The notes under the pieces were generated by a model, which saw nothing but the letters and a program-made list of their open reading frames with translations, made no database searches and had not been told where the DNA came from. From NCBI RefSeq assembly GCF_002258315.1, contig NZ_NOYD01000011.1, forward strand, positions 1-63,574: a stretch of 63,574 bases of DNA. Reading direction: 5' to 3'. Made by a program: the position numbers and the translations under genes. Position 1 is the first letter of the stretch, and every line of letters begins with the position of its first letter. Shown here one piece after another: positions 36,593-46,432 of this stretch. Source of the DNA: Rhodococcus sp. 06-462-5. GTDB taxonomy: Bacteria; Actinomycetota; Actinomycetes; Mycobacteriales; Mycobacteriaceae.

Positions 36593-37432
36593 ATGGGTGC
36601 AATGACCGCCCGCGCCCGCTCCTTCGTCGCCGCCCTCACCTCGGTACTGGCAGCCACCGCCTGCTCGTCGACGACGCAACCGACCCCGGTGACGTCCGAC
36701 TCGGTTCCGACGCTGACCACCGAGGTCGTGCGCGAATACGACCGCGGCAAGGACGCCTTCACCCAGGGCTTGGAGATCGACGGCGACGTGCTCTACGAAG
36801 GCACCGGGCTGGAAGGCTCCTCGTTCGTCAGGCGGACATCGCTCGAGAACATGACCGAACTCGATCGCGTCGACCTGCCGGCCGACCTGTTCGGCGAAGG
36901 CATCACCGTCGACGGCGACACCCTGTGGCAGATCACCTGGCAGGACGGCGTCGCGATCGCCCGCGACCGAGACACCCTCGCCGAGCGACGCCGAGTGAAC
37001 TACGACGGCGAGGGCTGGGGGCTGTGCACGCAGAGTCCGGACGACCGCCTCGTGATGAGCGACGGCTCGTCCACCCTCACCTTCCGCGATCCCGCGTCGT
37101 TCGATGTCGAGTCGACCGTCGACGTCACGCTCGACGGCAATCCGGTGGAGCGTCTGAACGAACTCGAATGCGCCGACGACGGATCGGTGTACGCCAACGT
37201 GTGGCAGACGTTCGACATCATGCGTATCGACCCGGCAACCGGCGCGGTGACCGCGGTCATCGACGGCACACCACTGTGGAATTCGATGTCGGCCTCCGAA
37301 CGCGGCGGCGCCGACGTGTTCAACGGCATCGCGCAGATCCCCGGCACCGACCGGTTCCTCGTGACCGGCAAATTCTGGCCCAAGATCTTCGAGGTGCGAT
37401 TCACCGATACCGCGCCGGTAGGACAGAATTGA
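36593..37432 (+). CDS. Glutaminyl-peptide cyclotransferase (lipoprotein)
   Basis: A 279-residue exported beta-propeller enzyme of the plant/bacterial glutaminyl cyclase type, which converts N-terminal Gln to pyroglutamate. The signal peptide ends in ATACSST, a lipobox, so it is probably lipid-anchored at Cys. Family motifs: FTQGLEIDGDVLYEGTGL, LFGEGITVDGDTLWQITW, NELECADDGSVYANVW, and DVFNGIAQIPGTDRFLVTGK. ATG 36602 is an alternative start. Divergent from DUF3027 and followed within 4 bp by the MFS gene, so probably cotranscribed with it. Confidence 0.9.
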   Translation: MGAMTARARSFVAALTSVLAATACSSTTQPTPVTSDSVPTLTTEVVREYDRGKDAFTQGLEIDGDVLYEGTGLEGSSFVRRTSLENMTELDRVDLPADLFGEGITVDGDTLWQITWQDGVAIARDRDTLAERRRVNYDGEGWGLCTQSPDDRLVMSDGSSTLTFRDPASFDVESTVDVTLDGNPVERLNELECADDGSVYANVWQTFDIMRIDPATGAVTAVIDGTPLWNSMSASERGGADVFNGIAQIPGTDRFLVTGKFWPKIFEVRFTDTAPVGQN

Positions 37433-37436
37433 CCAC

Positions 37437-39197
37437 GTGACCGATCCACGTCTCCCCCACACCCCACCGGGTGCGGACGATTCAGAACAGGATCACTCCG
37501 CAGGCTCCGCTCACGACCCCGAGCAGAACGATGCTCCTGACCGACCTGGTCACTCCGCAGGCTCCGCTCCTGACCCGCTCGAGCACCCCGGTCTGGCGAA
37601 CTACCCGACCGCAGTTCCCCTCACGTCGACCCATGTCCCGAGTCGGCGTCAGCCGTTGCCGCCGTTGCACCCGCCGCGGACCGAGCAGATCACTGCAGCG
37701 CGCGGCAAGTCCGGCGCACGCAAGCCGCCGCCGATGCCCAAGAAGCTGACCGTCACCCGCGTCGCCGCCATGCGCGGACGCGAACTCACCGGCAAGGGCA
37801 TCGCATCGTTCCAGCGAGCCGCGAAAGCCGACGGTGCCGACAAGTCCGGTCTGACGGCACTCACCTACGCGACCATGGCCAACTTCGCTTCGGACGCCGC
37901 GCTGGCGATCGCATTGGCCAACACGCTCTTCTTCTCGGCCGCCACCGGTGAGGACAAGACCAAGGTGGCGCTCTATCTCGTCATCACCATCGCGCCGTTC
38001 GCGTTGATCGCGCCGCTCATCGGACCGCTGCTCGATCGGTTGCAGCACGGGCGACGCATCGCGCTCGCCACGTCCTTCGGGCTGCGCACCGTGTTGGCGG
38101 TGGTGCTGGTCTTCAACTTCGACAGCTGGGTGTTGTATCCGGCCGCGCTCGGCATGCTCGTCCTGAGCAAGTCCTTTGCGGTGCTCAAGAGCGCGGTGAC
38201 GCCGCGAGTACTGCCGCCGGAGATCGACCTCGTTCGGGTCAACTCCCGTCTGACGGTGTTCGGTCTGCTCGGCGGCACCATCGCGGCCGGTGCAATCGCA
38301 GGCGGTATCGCGTTCGTCGCGGACTCCCCCGGCGCCCTGTGGTTCGTCGCGGCGATCACCGTGTTCGGTGCCTACCTGAGCATGAGGATTCCGTCCTGGG
38401 TGGAGATCACCGAGGGTGAAGTGCCTGCGACCCTGAGCTACCACGCCGATCAGCACGGTGGACGCGACTACGCCGGAAGCGGCGCTCCGACAGAGAACCT
38501 CCGCCGCACGGCCTCGTCCCCGCCGACGTCGAGCAGCACCAAGAACCGCAGACAGCCCCTCGGCCGGGCGGTCATCGTCGGTCTGTGGGGCAACGGCACC
38601 ATCCGAATTCTCACCGGCTTCCTGACGCTCTACATCGCGTTCGTCGCCAAGTCCCGTACCGAGCACGAGCCGCTTCAGCAGGCCGCGATGCTCGGACTCG
38701 TCGGAGCCGCCGCCGGTCTCGGCAACTTCTCGGGCAACGCGCTCGGTGCCAGGATCAAGCTCGGTCGGCCGTCCCTGGTGGTCCTGCGGTGCACCATCGC
38801 CGTCACGGTGGTGGCCGTCGTCGCGGCGATCACCGACAGCCTGCTCACCGCGGCGGTGGCCGCGCTCGTCGCATCGAGCGCCAGTGCGCTCGCCAAGGTC
38901 TCCCTCGACGCGTCCCTGCAGGCCGATCTGCCGCCGGAGTCGATCGCGTCGGGATTCGGCCGCTCGGAAACCGTCATGCAGCTGTGCTGGGTCCTCGGCG
39001 GCACGCTCGGCGTGCTGCTCCCCACCGAGTACTGGCTCGGTTTCACGGTGGTCTCGGTGTTGCTTACGATCGGGCTCGTGCAGACATTCCTCACCTATCG
39101 CGGCAGATCGCTTCTACCCGGTTTCGGCGGCAACCGCCCCGACCACGTCGAACAAGAAGTGTCCGACGGTTCCTTCGGCGAAAACGTGACCAAGTGA
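37437..39197 (+). CDS. MFS-like membrane protein with long disordered N-terminus (Rv0876c-like)
   Basis: A 586-residue membrane protein. About 110 N-terminal residues are Pro/Asp/Ser-rich and disordered. Then comes a basic linker (ITAARGKSGARKPPPMPKK) and 10-12 helices with MFS-like loops such as LIGPLLDRLQHGRRIALATS. The homologue in mycobacteria (Rv0876c) has the same order: long N-terminus, then membrane part, next to a DUF2771 protein. The N-terminal region carries two in-frame HSAGSA units encoded by the dispersed repeat also found after the DMT gene. GTG start. Substrate unknown. Confidence 0.82.
   Translation: MTDPRLPHTPPGADDSEQDHSAGSAHDPEQNDAPDRPGHSAGSAPDPLEHPGLANYPTAVPLTSTHVPSRRQPLPPLHPPRTEQITAARGKSGARKPPPMPKKLTVTRVAAMRGRELTGKGIASFQRAAKADGADKSGLTALTYATMANFASDAALAIALANTLFFSAATGEDKTKVALYLVITIAPFALIAPLIGPLLDRLQHGRRIALATSFGLRTVLAVVLVFNFDSWVLYPAALGMLVLSKSFAVLKSAVTPRVLPPEIDLVRVNSRLTVFGLLGGTIAAGAIAGGIAFVADSPGALWFVAAITVFGAYLSMRIPSWVEITEGEVPATLSYHADQHGGRDYAGSGAPTENLRRTASSPPTSSSTKNRRQPLGRAVIVGLWGNGTIRILTGFLTLYIAFVAKSRTEHEPLQQAAMLGLVGAAAGLGNFSGNALGARIKLGRPSLVVLRCTIAVTVVAVVAAITDSLLTAAVAALVASSASALAKVSLDASLQADLPPESIASGFGRSETVMQLCWVLGGTLGVLLPTEYWLGFTVVSVLLTIGLVQTFLTYRGRSLLPGFGGNRPDHVEQEVSDGSFGENVTK
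37493..37572. repeat. Two in-frame copies of the dispersed repeat core
   Basis: TCACTCCGCAGGCTCCGCTC occurs at 37493-37512 and 37550-37569, 57 bp apart, and the second copy extends to GGTCACTCCGCAGGCTCCGC plus TCCTG. The core is identical to the 36-bp unit at 1.4 kb. In the MFS gene each copy encodes HSAGSA in the disordered tail. Confidence 0.92.
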
Positions 39198-39706
39198 ATC
39201 TCGCTCCCCGCACCAAGAAGATCGCCGCCCTGACTGCCACGGGTCTGCTCGTCGTCGCCGTCGCGTTCGTTGCAGTGCTCGCCCTGCTGATCGGAAACGC
39301 ACCGGAGAAGGAGCCGACCGTCGCCGCGTACTCCAACGGCCGGGCCGTCGACGTGGAGCCGTACCTGTACTGCGCCGTCAGCGACCCGCTGTGCACCAAC
39401 GTGGGAGAGACCACCGAGATTCGGGTCGGCAAAGCCCCGACGGTGCAGCTCTCACTCCCCGAGGCCGTCTACTCGGCACCGTGGGTACTCGCCATGGTCT
39501 ACGGCGACGACAGCGGCAACGTCGTCGAGAACAGCGAGTTCAACGAACCCGGAACCAGGCTCAGCGTCACGGTGCCCACCACGGACGACAACGACCGAAC
39601 CCTGCTGGGGATCGAAGTTCGTCTGCCCACCGGCATCATCGACACCGATACCAATCAGGAGGGCTTCGTCAGCCACGCCATCTGGTCGATCGGCACGCGC
39701 CCGTAG
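39194..39706 (+). CDS. DUF2771 family exported protein
   Basis: A 170-residue protein with one N-terminal membrane helix (LTATGLLVVAVAFVAVLALL) and an extracytoplasmic domain containing two Cys (YLYCAVSDPLCTN), probably disulfide-bonded. It ends QEGFVSHAIWSIGTRP. The layout matches the DUF2771 family (M. tuberculosis Rv0875c). Function unknown. The GTG start overlaps the MFS stop (GTGA), so the two are coupled, as in mycobacteria. Confidence 0.85.
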   Translation: MNLAPRTKKIAALTATGLLVVAVAFVAVLALLIGNAPEKEPTVAAYSNGRAVDVEPYLYCAVSDPLCTNVGETTEIRVGKAPTVQLSLPEAVYSAPWVLAMVYGDDSGNVVENSEFNEPGTRLSVTVPTTDDNDRTLLGIEVRLPTGIIDTDTNQEGFVSHAIWSIGTRP

Positions 39707-39719
39707 GTCGCTCCCTGGA

Positions 39720-40136
39720 TCAGCTGTCGAGCTCGCGGGCGACGGCCCGGACCACCTCGGAGATCCGCTGTGCGATCTTGCGGTCCGGGTACTTGCCCTT
39801 GCGGAGCTCGGGCTGCACGGTCGCTTCGAGCAGCGTGATCATGTCCTCGACCATCCCGTGCAGCTCGTCGGGAGTGTGCTTGCGCTCGACGGGTTCGCGG
39901 CGGGTGCTGCCGGTGTTCTGACGAACCGACGGTGCCGGCTCGAGCACCTTCAGGCTCAGCGCCTGAGGTCCGCGACGGCCCGCGGCCATCCCGAACTCGA
40001 CTCGCTGACCGGCTTTGAGGCCTTCGACGCCCTCGGGCAGCGCCGAGGAACGCACGTAGACGTCCTCGCCTTCCTCCTGCGAGAGGAATCCGAATCCCTT
40101 GTCGACGTCGTACCACTTCACCTTGCCGGTCGGCAC
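39720..40136 (-). CDS. cspB: Cold-shock domain protein with C-terminal extension (CspB)
   Basis: A 138-residue nucleic-acid-binding protein. The cold-shock domain (about 1-68) has RNP1 GFGFLSQ and RNP2 [10 protein letters not shown] linker leads to a conserved helical C-terminus, [16 protein letters not shown], then [22 protein letters not shown]. This long form is characteristic of mycobacterial CspB (Rv0871), larger than the common 67-residue CspA. It probably chaperones RNA. The GTG at 40136 gives [13 protein letters not shown] 40145 is a possible alternative. Confidence 0.93.
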   Translation of the reverse strand: MPTGKVKWYDVDKGFGFLSQEEGEDVYVRSSALPEGVEGLKAGQRVEFGMAAGRRGPQALSLKVLEPAPSVRQNTGSTRREPVERKHTPDELHGMVEDMITLLEATVQPELRKGKYPDRKIAQRISEVVRAVARELDS

Positions 40137-40334
40137 TGAGCTCACCCGTTCATCTGTTGCTGTCGATAGTTGCGTTGTTCGTGGGACCGATGTTCGGCCC
40201 GCACAAGTTTCGCGCCCCACGAGAACGTAGGACGCGAATACATCAGTCTAGCGCGGAGAGCCCGGATAGAGCATTCGAGTTGTTCCCCACACCACGCTCT
40301 TCACAGTGCCCCGCTTCCCACTACCGTGGTGTAC

Positions 40335-40553
40335 GTGGACACAACGACCCGTAAGAGCAGCACCGCTCTGCTGCGCATCGCGCTGGCCCTGTTCGCGATC
40401 GGCCTCGTCGCCATCGTCGCGATCCTGATGTTTCCGATCTTCTCCGACGCCAAGCCCCCACTCGGGCTGTACCTGACGGCGATGTTCTCCGCGCCGACCG
40501 GCTTCGTGCTGGCCCTGGTGTACGCGCTGACATCCGGACGACGGGCGCGGTAG
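40335..40553 (+). CDS. Small membrane protein (72 aa)
   Basis: Two hydrophobic helices (ALLRIALALFAIGLVAIVAILMF and LTAMFSAPTGFVLALVYAL) with short polar ends and a basic C-terminus SGRRAR. Start uncertain among GTG codons at 40326, 40329 and 40335. It ends three bases before the yccF start, so cotranscription is likely. No family recognised. Confidence 0.65.
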   Translation: MDTTTRKSSTALLRIALALFAIGLVAIVAILMFPIFSDAKPPLGLYLTAMFSAPTGFVLALVYALTSGRRAR

Positions 40554-40556
40554 ACC

Positions 40557-40931
40557 ATGCGATTGATTCTGAACGTCATCTGGCTGGTCTTCGGCGGCCT
40601 GTGGCTGGCGCTGGGCTACTTCCTCGCCGGACTGCTGCTGTGCATCCTGATCGTGACCATCCCGTTCGGCATCGCGTCGTTCCGCATCGGCGTCTACGCG
40701 CTGTGGCCGTTCGGGTCGACCATCGTCGACAAGCCGGGGTCCGGATCCGGCGCGCTCGTCGGAAACGTGCTCTGGCTGATTCTGGCCGGTTGGTGGCTGG
40801 CCCTGACTCACGTGATCACTGCCGTCGCGATGGCGATCACCATCATCGGCATTCCGTTGGCGATCGCGAACCTGAAGATGATTCCCGTATCCCTGATGCC
40901 CCTCGGCAAGGACATCGTTGCCGTTCGGTGA
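40557..40931 (+). CDS. yccF: YccF domain membrane protein
   Basis: A 124-residue protein with two YccF repeats, each a glycine/tryptophan-rich hairpin of helices: LNVIWLVFGGLWLALGYFLAG with IVTIPFGIASFRIG, and VLWLILAGWWLALTHVITAV with IIGIPLAIANLKM. This duplicated pattern is the family hallmark; a homologue (Rv0870c) sits beside cspB in M. tuberculosis too. Function is unknown, possibly a small-molecule or ion permeation role. ATG start. Confidence 0.9.
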   Translation: MRLILNVIWLVFGGLWLALGYFLAGLLLCILIVTIPFGIASFRIGVYALWPFGSTIVDKPGSGSGALVGNVLWLILAGWWLALTHVITAVAMAITIIGIPLAIANLKMIPVSLMPLGKDIVAVR

Positions 40932-40954
40932 CCTCCCGAACCGGCCGACACATA

Positions 40955-40970
40955 TGTGACTTCCATCACA
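40955..40970. promoter_or_regulatory. CRP/GlxR-type binding site upstream of rpfA
   Basis: TGTGACTTCCATCACA is a perfect TGTGA-N6-TCACA palindrome, the consensus for cAMP receptor protein in actinobacteria. It lies about 450 bp before rpfA, at the start of its long leader region. In M. tuberculosis, CRP (Rv3676) is known to act on rpfA, which supports the assignment. Confidence 0.8.
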
Positions 40971-41267
40971 TCACGCTCCGGTAACGGACTGGCAACGGAC
41001 AGGGGTTCAATGCCCGGCACGTCCACTAGCTGGGCCGACTCGAGACACCCGAAAGAGGTACAAAATGCGCTCTCGACGACGCCCCGAAATCGACAGTTAC
41101 CAAATAGTGACGTAAGGCGGGAATTTCAGTACGGTCAGCAGCGGCCGGAAAGTTCGGCCGAATTCCGGCCCGCAGCGCCAAACCTCGTCCCGCGGGAACC
41201 GGAACACCCTCGACGATCACCCAGGGGACGAGGACGGGGGACCCACGTCCTCCACGGACAACCGGGA
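40971..41267 (+). promoter_or_regulatory. Promoter and upstream leader region of rpfA, no gene
   Basis: About 300 bp with no convincing reading frame between the CRP site and the riboswitch. It must hold the rpfA promoter, whose -35/-10 boxes I cannot fix. A stable hairpin (GGCCGGAA...TTCCGGCC, 41143-41170) and a GAGGACG...CGTCCTC pair show that any transcript of this part is structured. Confidence 0.5.
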
Positions 41268-42028
<761 letters not shown>

Positions 42029-42055
42029 ACGCCCGCGACGGTTCAGCTCGTACGA

Positions 42056-42088
42056 AAAAAGCCCCCGACGGATCGTCGGGGGCTTTTT
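42056..42088 (+). terminator. Rho-independent terminator of rpfA
   Basis: AAAAAGCCCCCGACG and its complement form a perfect 15-bp stem with a GAT loop, ending in five T residues. The A-tract on the other side makes it usable by the convergent small gene as well. Confidence 0.95.
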
Positions 42089-42106
42089 CGTGTTCGAGGG
42101 CCGCAG

Positions 42107-42295
42107 CTAGCGATTGACCACGGTCACCGGATGGGCATAGGGCAGGTCTTCGACGGGCAGCGGGAACTCGGTGTCCTCGCCGAAGGGTGACAAGCCACCC
42201 GATCGCGCGGACGAGAGTTCGGTCACCGCGTGGTCACCGCGAGCGGTTTCCGGCCAGCCTGGATCGACGTAGGGCTTCTTCGACTTGTTCACCAT
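42107..42295 (-). CDS. Small conserved hypothetical protein (62 aa)
   Basis: Polar protein with [21 protein letters not shown] at the start and [20 protein letters not shown] near the end; no helices or membrane segments are evident. The ATG at 42295 is preferred over a longer frame that crosses the next gene's promoter. It is divergent from the helicase-associated gene and adjacent to rpfA. A protein of this kind (Rv0863) lies in the same place in M. tuberculosis. Function unknown. Confidence 0.65.
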   Translation of the reverse strand: MVNKSKKPYVDPGWPETARGDHAVTELSSARSGGLSPFGEDTEFPLPVEDLPYAHPVTVVNR

Positions 42296-42356
42296 GCGCC
42301 TATTTTGACACCTGCCCTGCGGCAAGCACCAGCCCAGGTCTCTAATCTGATAGACG

Positions 42357-44648
42357 ATGACCGACACGACTGCGCACCGACACACCGACACGCCCCCTGA
42401 TCTACCTCAGTGGATCGCAGCTCGCAGCGACGCCGAGCTGATCAAGGCCATGTCGCTGCGTCCGGATCTGACCGCGCCGCCGCCCGCATCCCTGGCCGTC
42501 CTGGCCGGACGGGCCGAGCAGCGCCGGTCGATCCTGCACACCGCGGACACCCTCGACACCCTCGCCCTGACGGTCCTCGAGATCCTCGCCGTCGAAGAGG
42601 CGTACGAGCGGCCCGTCACCCGCGCCGCGCTGCTGGCTGTTGTCGCCAAACGCGCACCGGCCAAGAGCGTGGACAAGGCACTGGCCCAGCTGCGCGAACG
42701 CTTGCTGGTGTGGGGTGACGCAGCAGGCTTCCGGATCAGCGCCACAGCAGCGGACGCGGTGCCGTGGCGCATCGGCCGAGCACTCGACCCGGTGGACAAC
42801 CTCACCGAAACGCACATCACCGCGGCTCTCGCCGAACTCGGCGACGGCGAACGCAGCCTTCTCGACACCCTCGCCAGATCGTCCCCGACCGGCCGCACCC
42901 GAGACGCCGCGCCTGGCACGCCGCCGGATCGACCCGTCCAGAAACTGCTCGCCGCGGGCCTGCTGATCTGGTTGGACGAGCAAACCGTCGAGCTTCCCGT
43001 CCAGGTCGGGCAGATCCTGCGCGGCGAACCGATGTCGGACCCGCGCTCGCTCGCCGAACCCAAGCTCGCCACCAGCACCCACACGCTCGCCGATGTCGAC
43101 GCCGCTGCCGCAGGAGAGGCACTCGAGCTGAACCGACACTGCGTCGCCGTGCTCGAGGCGTTGTCGGCCTCGCCTGCACCCGCCCTCAAGGCAGGCGGCT
43201 TGGGCGTGCGCGAGCTCCGCAAGATCACCAAGGCGACCGGCCTCGACGACGATCGAGTGAGCATCCTCGTCGAGTTGCTGGCCGCCGCCCACCTCATCTC
43301 GAGCGGAACACCGGACCCGGTGCCTGCGTCCGACAACGGCGACGACTACTGGGCACCGACCCCTGCTGTCGACGCATGGCTCACCGCAGCCCCGGCGGCC
43401 CGCTGGCACACCCTCGCCGCCGCCTGGCTCGAAGTGCCGCGAGCACCGTGGGTCATCGGGATGCGTGACCCCAACGACAAACCCATCGCCGCCCTGTCCG
43501 AGGAGGTCCGCTCTCCGGCCGCACCGCGGGATCGACGGATGATCCTGGAATTGCTCGCCGAACTCGGCAGCGGACACGCAGCGCAGCCCGCCGACCTCGC
43601 CCGCACCCTGGCGTGGCGTCGACCCCGGTGGTCCGGGCGCTTCGGCGTCACACCCGTCGGACACGTTCTCGCCGAAGCAACGGCTCTCGGCATCGTCGCC
43701 CGTGGAGCGATCTCGACCCCCGGCCGCTCCCTGTTGCACGACGGCAATGCCGAGGCCGACATGCGTGCGGCCCTGCCCGAGCCCATCGACTACGTCCTGG
43801 TGCAGGCCGACCTCACCCTGGTGGCACCGGGCCCGCTCGAACCGGACCTGCAGGACCGAATCGAACTGGTCGCCGATGTGGAGTCCGCGGGCGCAGCCAC
43901 GATGTACCGGATCAGCGACACCAGCCTGCGCCGCGCCCTCGATGTGGGACTGACCGCCTCCGAACTGCACTCGTTGTTCGCCACCCACTCGCGAACTCCG
44001 GTGCCGCAGGCCTTGACCTATCTGATCGACGACGTGGCTCGTCGGCACGGCCGCCTGCGAGCAGGCGTCGCCGCGTCGTTCGTTCGGTGCGAGGACCCGG
44101 CCTTGCTGGCCGAGGTGATGGCGTCCCCGGCAGCCGAATCGCTGGCCCTGCGAGCACTGGCTCCGACCGTCGCGATCTCTCAGGCCCCGCTCGCCGAGGT
44201 GCTCACGGTTCTGGCCGGAGCGGGATTCGCGCCTGCGGGCGAGGACTCGTCCGGCACCATCGTCGATCTGCGTGCCCGCGGATCGAGGGTATCGGCGAGG
44301 CGGCCACGCCAGGCGTTCCGTACCCCGGCCGTCCCCACCGAGGAACAGCTGGGTTCATTGGTGCGCGGGATGCGCGCTGCCGACAGGGCGGCAGGCAACG
44401 GCGGCGCGGTGGTGCGCGCCGACGGATCTCGGGCCAGCAGCACCGCGACGATGACGCTGCTGCAGACCGCGGCGAAGGTCAAACGGAGCGTGAGCATCGG
44501 CTACGTCGACGCCCAGGGCGTGGCGACCCACCGCATCGTCGATCCGATCAGCATCGGCGGCGGCCAACTCGACGCGTTCGACCCCGCCACCGGTGGGGTT
44601 CGGCGCTTCACCCTGCACCGGATCACCTCGGTCGCATTGGTCGAGTAG
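42357..44648 (+). CDS. Helicase-associated protein (XPB/Ssl2-like N-terminal domain)
   Basis: A 763-residue protein of the family annotated as helicase C-terminal or XPB/Ssl2-like, found next to the XPB helicase in many actinobacteria (Rv0862c). Its N-terminus begins with [21 protein letters not shown], and winged-helix-like segments recur (about 60-130 and 260-300). An XPB-like block includes [20 protein letters not shown]. The C-terminus ends in a WYL-like fold, [22 protein letters not shown]. No Walker A is present, so it is not itself a helicase; a partner role for XPB in DNA repair or transcription is inferred from gene order. Confidence 0.85.
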   Translation: MTDTTAHRHTDTPPDLPQWIAARSDAELIKAMSLRPDLTAPPPASLAVLAGRAEQRRSILHTADTLDTLALTVLEILAVEEAYERPVTRAALLAVVAKRAPAKSVDKALAQLRERLLVWGDAAGFRISATAADAVPWRIGRALDPVDNLTETHITAALAELGDGERSLLDTLARSSPTGRTRDAAPGTPPDRPVQKLLAAGLLIWLDEQTVELPVQVGQILRGEPMSDPRSLAEPKLATSTHTLADVDAAAAGEALELNRHCVAVLEALSASPAPALKAGGLGVRELRKITKATGLDDDRVSILVELLAAAHLISSGTPDPVPASDNGDDYWAPTPAVDAWLTAAPAARWHTLAAAWLEVPRAPWVIGMRDPNDKPIAALSEEVRSPAAPRDRRMILELLAELGSGHAAQPADLARTLAWRRPRWSGRFGVTPVGHVLAEATALGIVARGAISTPGRSLLHDGNAEADMRAALPEPIDYVLVQADLTLVAPGPLEPDLQDRIELVADVESAGAATMYRISDTSLRRALDVGLTASELHSLFATHSRTPVPQALTYLIDDVARRHGRLRAGVAASFVRCEDPALLAEVMASPAAESLALRALAPTVAISQAPLAEVLTVLAGAGFAPAGEDSSGTIVDLRARGSRVSARRPRQAFRTPAVPTEEQLGSLVRGMRAADRAAGNGGAVVRADGSRASSTATMTLLQTAAKVKRSVSIGYVDAQGVATHRIVDPISIGGGQLDAFDPATGGVRRFTLHRITSVALVE

Positions 44649-44736
44649 ACCGGGCTCACGTGCACGCACGCCCCTACCTGTGGACAATGGAGAAGTTGCG
44701 CTCTTTCGGGCGCAGCAGATGTCTCTAGGAGGAACC

Positions 44737-46392
44737 GTGACCGACGGCCCGCTGATCGTCCAGTCCGACAAAACGCTGTTGCTCGAGGTCGATCACGAAC
44801 TCGCGGGCGCAGCGCGGGCGGCCATCGCACCGTTCGCGGAACTCGAACGTGCCCCCGAGCACGTGCACACCTATCGCATCACCCCGCTGGCCTTGTGGAA
44901 CGCGCGTGCCGCAGGCCACGACGCCGAGCAGGTGGTCGACGCGCTGGTGAACTTCTCGCGCTACGCGGTGCCGCAGCCGCTGCTGGTCGACATCGTCGAC
45001 ACCATGGCGCGCTACGGCCGGTTGCAGTTGGTCAAGAGCCCGATCCACGGTCTGGTGCTCATCAGCCTGGACCGCGCCGTGCTCACAGAGGTGATGCGCC
45101 ACAAGAAGATTGCGCCCATGCTCGGCGCGATGGTCGACGAGGACACGGTGATCGTGCATCCGTCCGAACGCGGCCACGTGAAGCAGATGTTGCTCAAGAT
45201 CGGCTGGCCTGCCGAGGACCTCGCCGGCTACGTCGACGGCGAAGCCCACCCCATCGAGCTCGACACCGAGGGCGGCAACTGGACGCTACGCGACTACCAG
45301 GAGATGGCGGCCGATTCGTTCTGGGCCGGCGGCTCGGGCGTCGTCGTGCTGCCCTGTGGCGCGGGCAAGACGATGGTCGGCGCAGCCGCGATGGCCAGAG
45401 CCAAGGCGACCACGCTGATTCTGGTCACCAACACCGTCGCCGGTCGGCAGTGGAAGCGCGAACTCATCGCACGCACCTCGCTCACCGAGGAGGAGATCGG
45501 CGAGTATTCGGGAGAACGCAAAGAGATTCGCCCTGTGACAATCGCCACGTACCAGGTGATCACCCGTCGTACCAAGGGTGAGTACAAGCACCTCGAACTC
45601 TTCGATTCCCGCGACTGGGGATTGGTGATCTACGACGAGGTGCATCTGCTCCCCGCGCCGGTGTTCCGCATGACGGCCGATCTGCAGTCGCGTCGCCGCC
45701 TCGGCCTGACCGCGACCCTCGTCCGCGAGGACGGCCGTGAGGGCGACGTCTTCTCGCTGATCGGACCCAAGCGGTACGACGCACCGTGGAAGGACATCGA
45801 GGCACAGGGCTGGATCGCGCCGGCCGAGTGCATCGAGGTTCGCGTCACCCTCACCGATGCCGAGCGCATGTCGTATGCCGTCGCCGAGCCCGAAGAGCGC
45901 TACAAGCTGTGCTCCACGGCGCACACCAAGATCGCCGTCGTGAAGTCGATCCTCGCCAAACACCAGGACGCTCCGACGTTGGTCATCGGCGCGTACCTCG
46001 ACCAGTTGAACGAGCTCGGTGAAGCGCTGAACGCTCCGGTCATTCAGGGCTCGACCAAGAACAAGGAACGTGAAGTGCTGTTCGACGCGTTCCGCAAGGG
46101 CGAGATCCAGACGCTCGTGGTGAGCAAGGTGGCGAACTTCTCGATCGACCTTCCGGAAGCCTCCGTGGCGGTGCAGGTTTCGGGAACGTTCGGCTCCAGG
46201 CAGGAAGAGGCGCAGCGCCTCGGACGACTGCTCAGGCCGAAGCACGACGGCGGTCAGGCGCACTTCTACTCGGTGGTCTCCCGCGACACCCTCGACGCCG
46301 AGTACGCGGCTCACCGTCAGCGTTTCCTCGCCGAACAGGGCTACGCCTACCGCATCACCGACGCGGACGATCTGCTCGGTCCGGCGATCTGA
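44737..46392 (+). CDS. ercc3: DNA repair helicase XPB (Ercc3)
   Basis: A 551-residue SF2 3'-5' DNA helicase related to eukaryotic XPB. The N-terminal damage-recognition-like domain (about 1-180) precedes motor domain 1 with Walker A PCGAGKT (Lys211), DEVH at 300-303, and the RED motif in GLTATLVREDGREGD. Motor domain 2 has motif VI QRLGRLLRPKHDGG. Length matches M. tuberculosis Rv0861c (about 540 aa). The GTG at 44737 follows AGGAGG closely; ATG 44719 has no ribosome site. It starts 88 bp after the helicase-associated gene. Confidence 0.96.
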   Translation: MTDGPLIVQSDKTLLLEVDHELAGAARAAIAPFAELERAPEHVHTYRITPLALWNARAAGHDAEQVVDALVNFSRYAVPQPLLVDIVDTMARYGRLQLVKSPIHGLVLISLDRAVLTEVMRHKKIAPMLGAMVDEDTVIVHPSERGHVKQMLLKIGWPAEDLAGYVDGEAHPIELDTEGGNWTLRDYQEMAADSFWAGGSGVVVLPCGAGKTMVGAAAMARAKATTLILVTNTVAGRQWKRELIARTSLTEEEIGEYSGERKEIRPVTIATYQVITRRTKGEYKHLELFDSRDWGLVIYDEVHLLPAPVFRMTADLQSRRRLGLTATLVREDGREGDVFSLIGPKRYDAPWKDIEAQGWIAPAECIEVRVTLTDAERMSYAVAEPEERYKLCSTAHTKIAVVKSILAKHQDAPTLVIGAYLDQLNELGEALNAPVIQGSTKNKEREVLFDAFRKGEIQTLVVSKVANFSIDLPEASVAVQVSGTFGSRQEEAQRLGRLLRPKHDGGQAHFYSVVSRDTLDAEYAAHRQRFLAEQGYAYRITDADDLLGPAI

Positions 46393-46432
46393 GACTTCGG
46401 GTCCACTCGACGGCCGTGCTAGGAATACCTGT

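Noticed and set aside
40996..41030. T-arm-like string AGGGGTTCAATGCCCGG followed by CACGTCCACTA, resembling a tRNA/tmRNA 3' end
   Set aside because: No matching acceptor 5' half, D arm or anticodon arm can be formed upstream, and no integrase or element lies beside it. Treated as chance.
41064..41113. Tiny frame starting ATGCGCTCTCGACGACG in the rpfA leader
   Set aside because: Only about 15 codons, with no sign that it controls the downstream riboswitch; too weak to call.
44719..44736. Earlier ATG start for the XPB helicase (MSLGGT)
   Set aside because: The AGGAGG ribosome site lies after this ATG, and the family N-terminus begins at the GTG.
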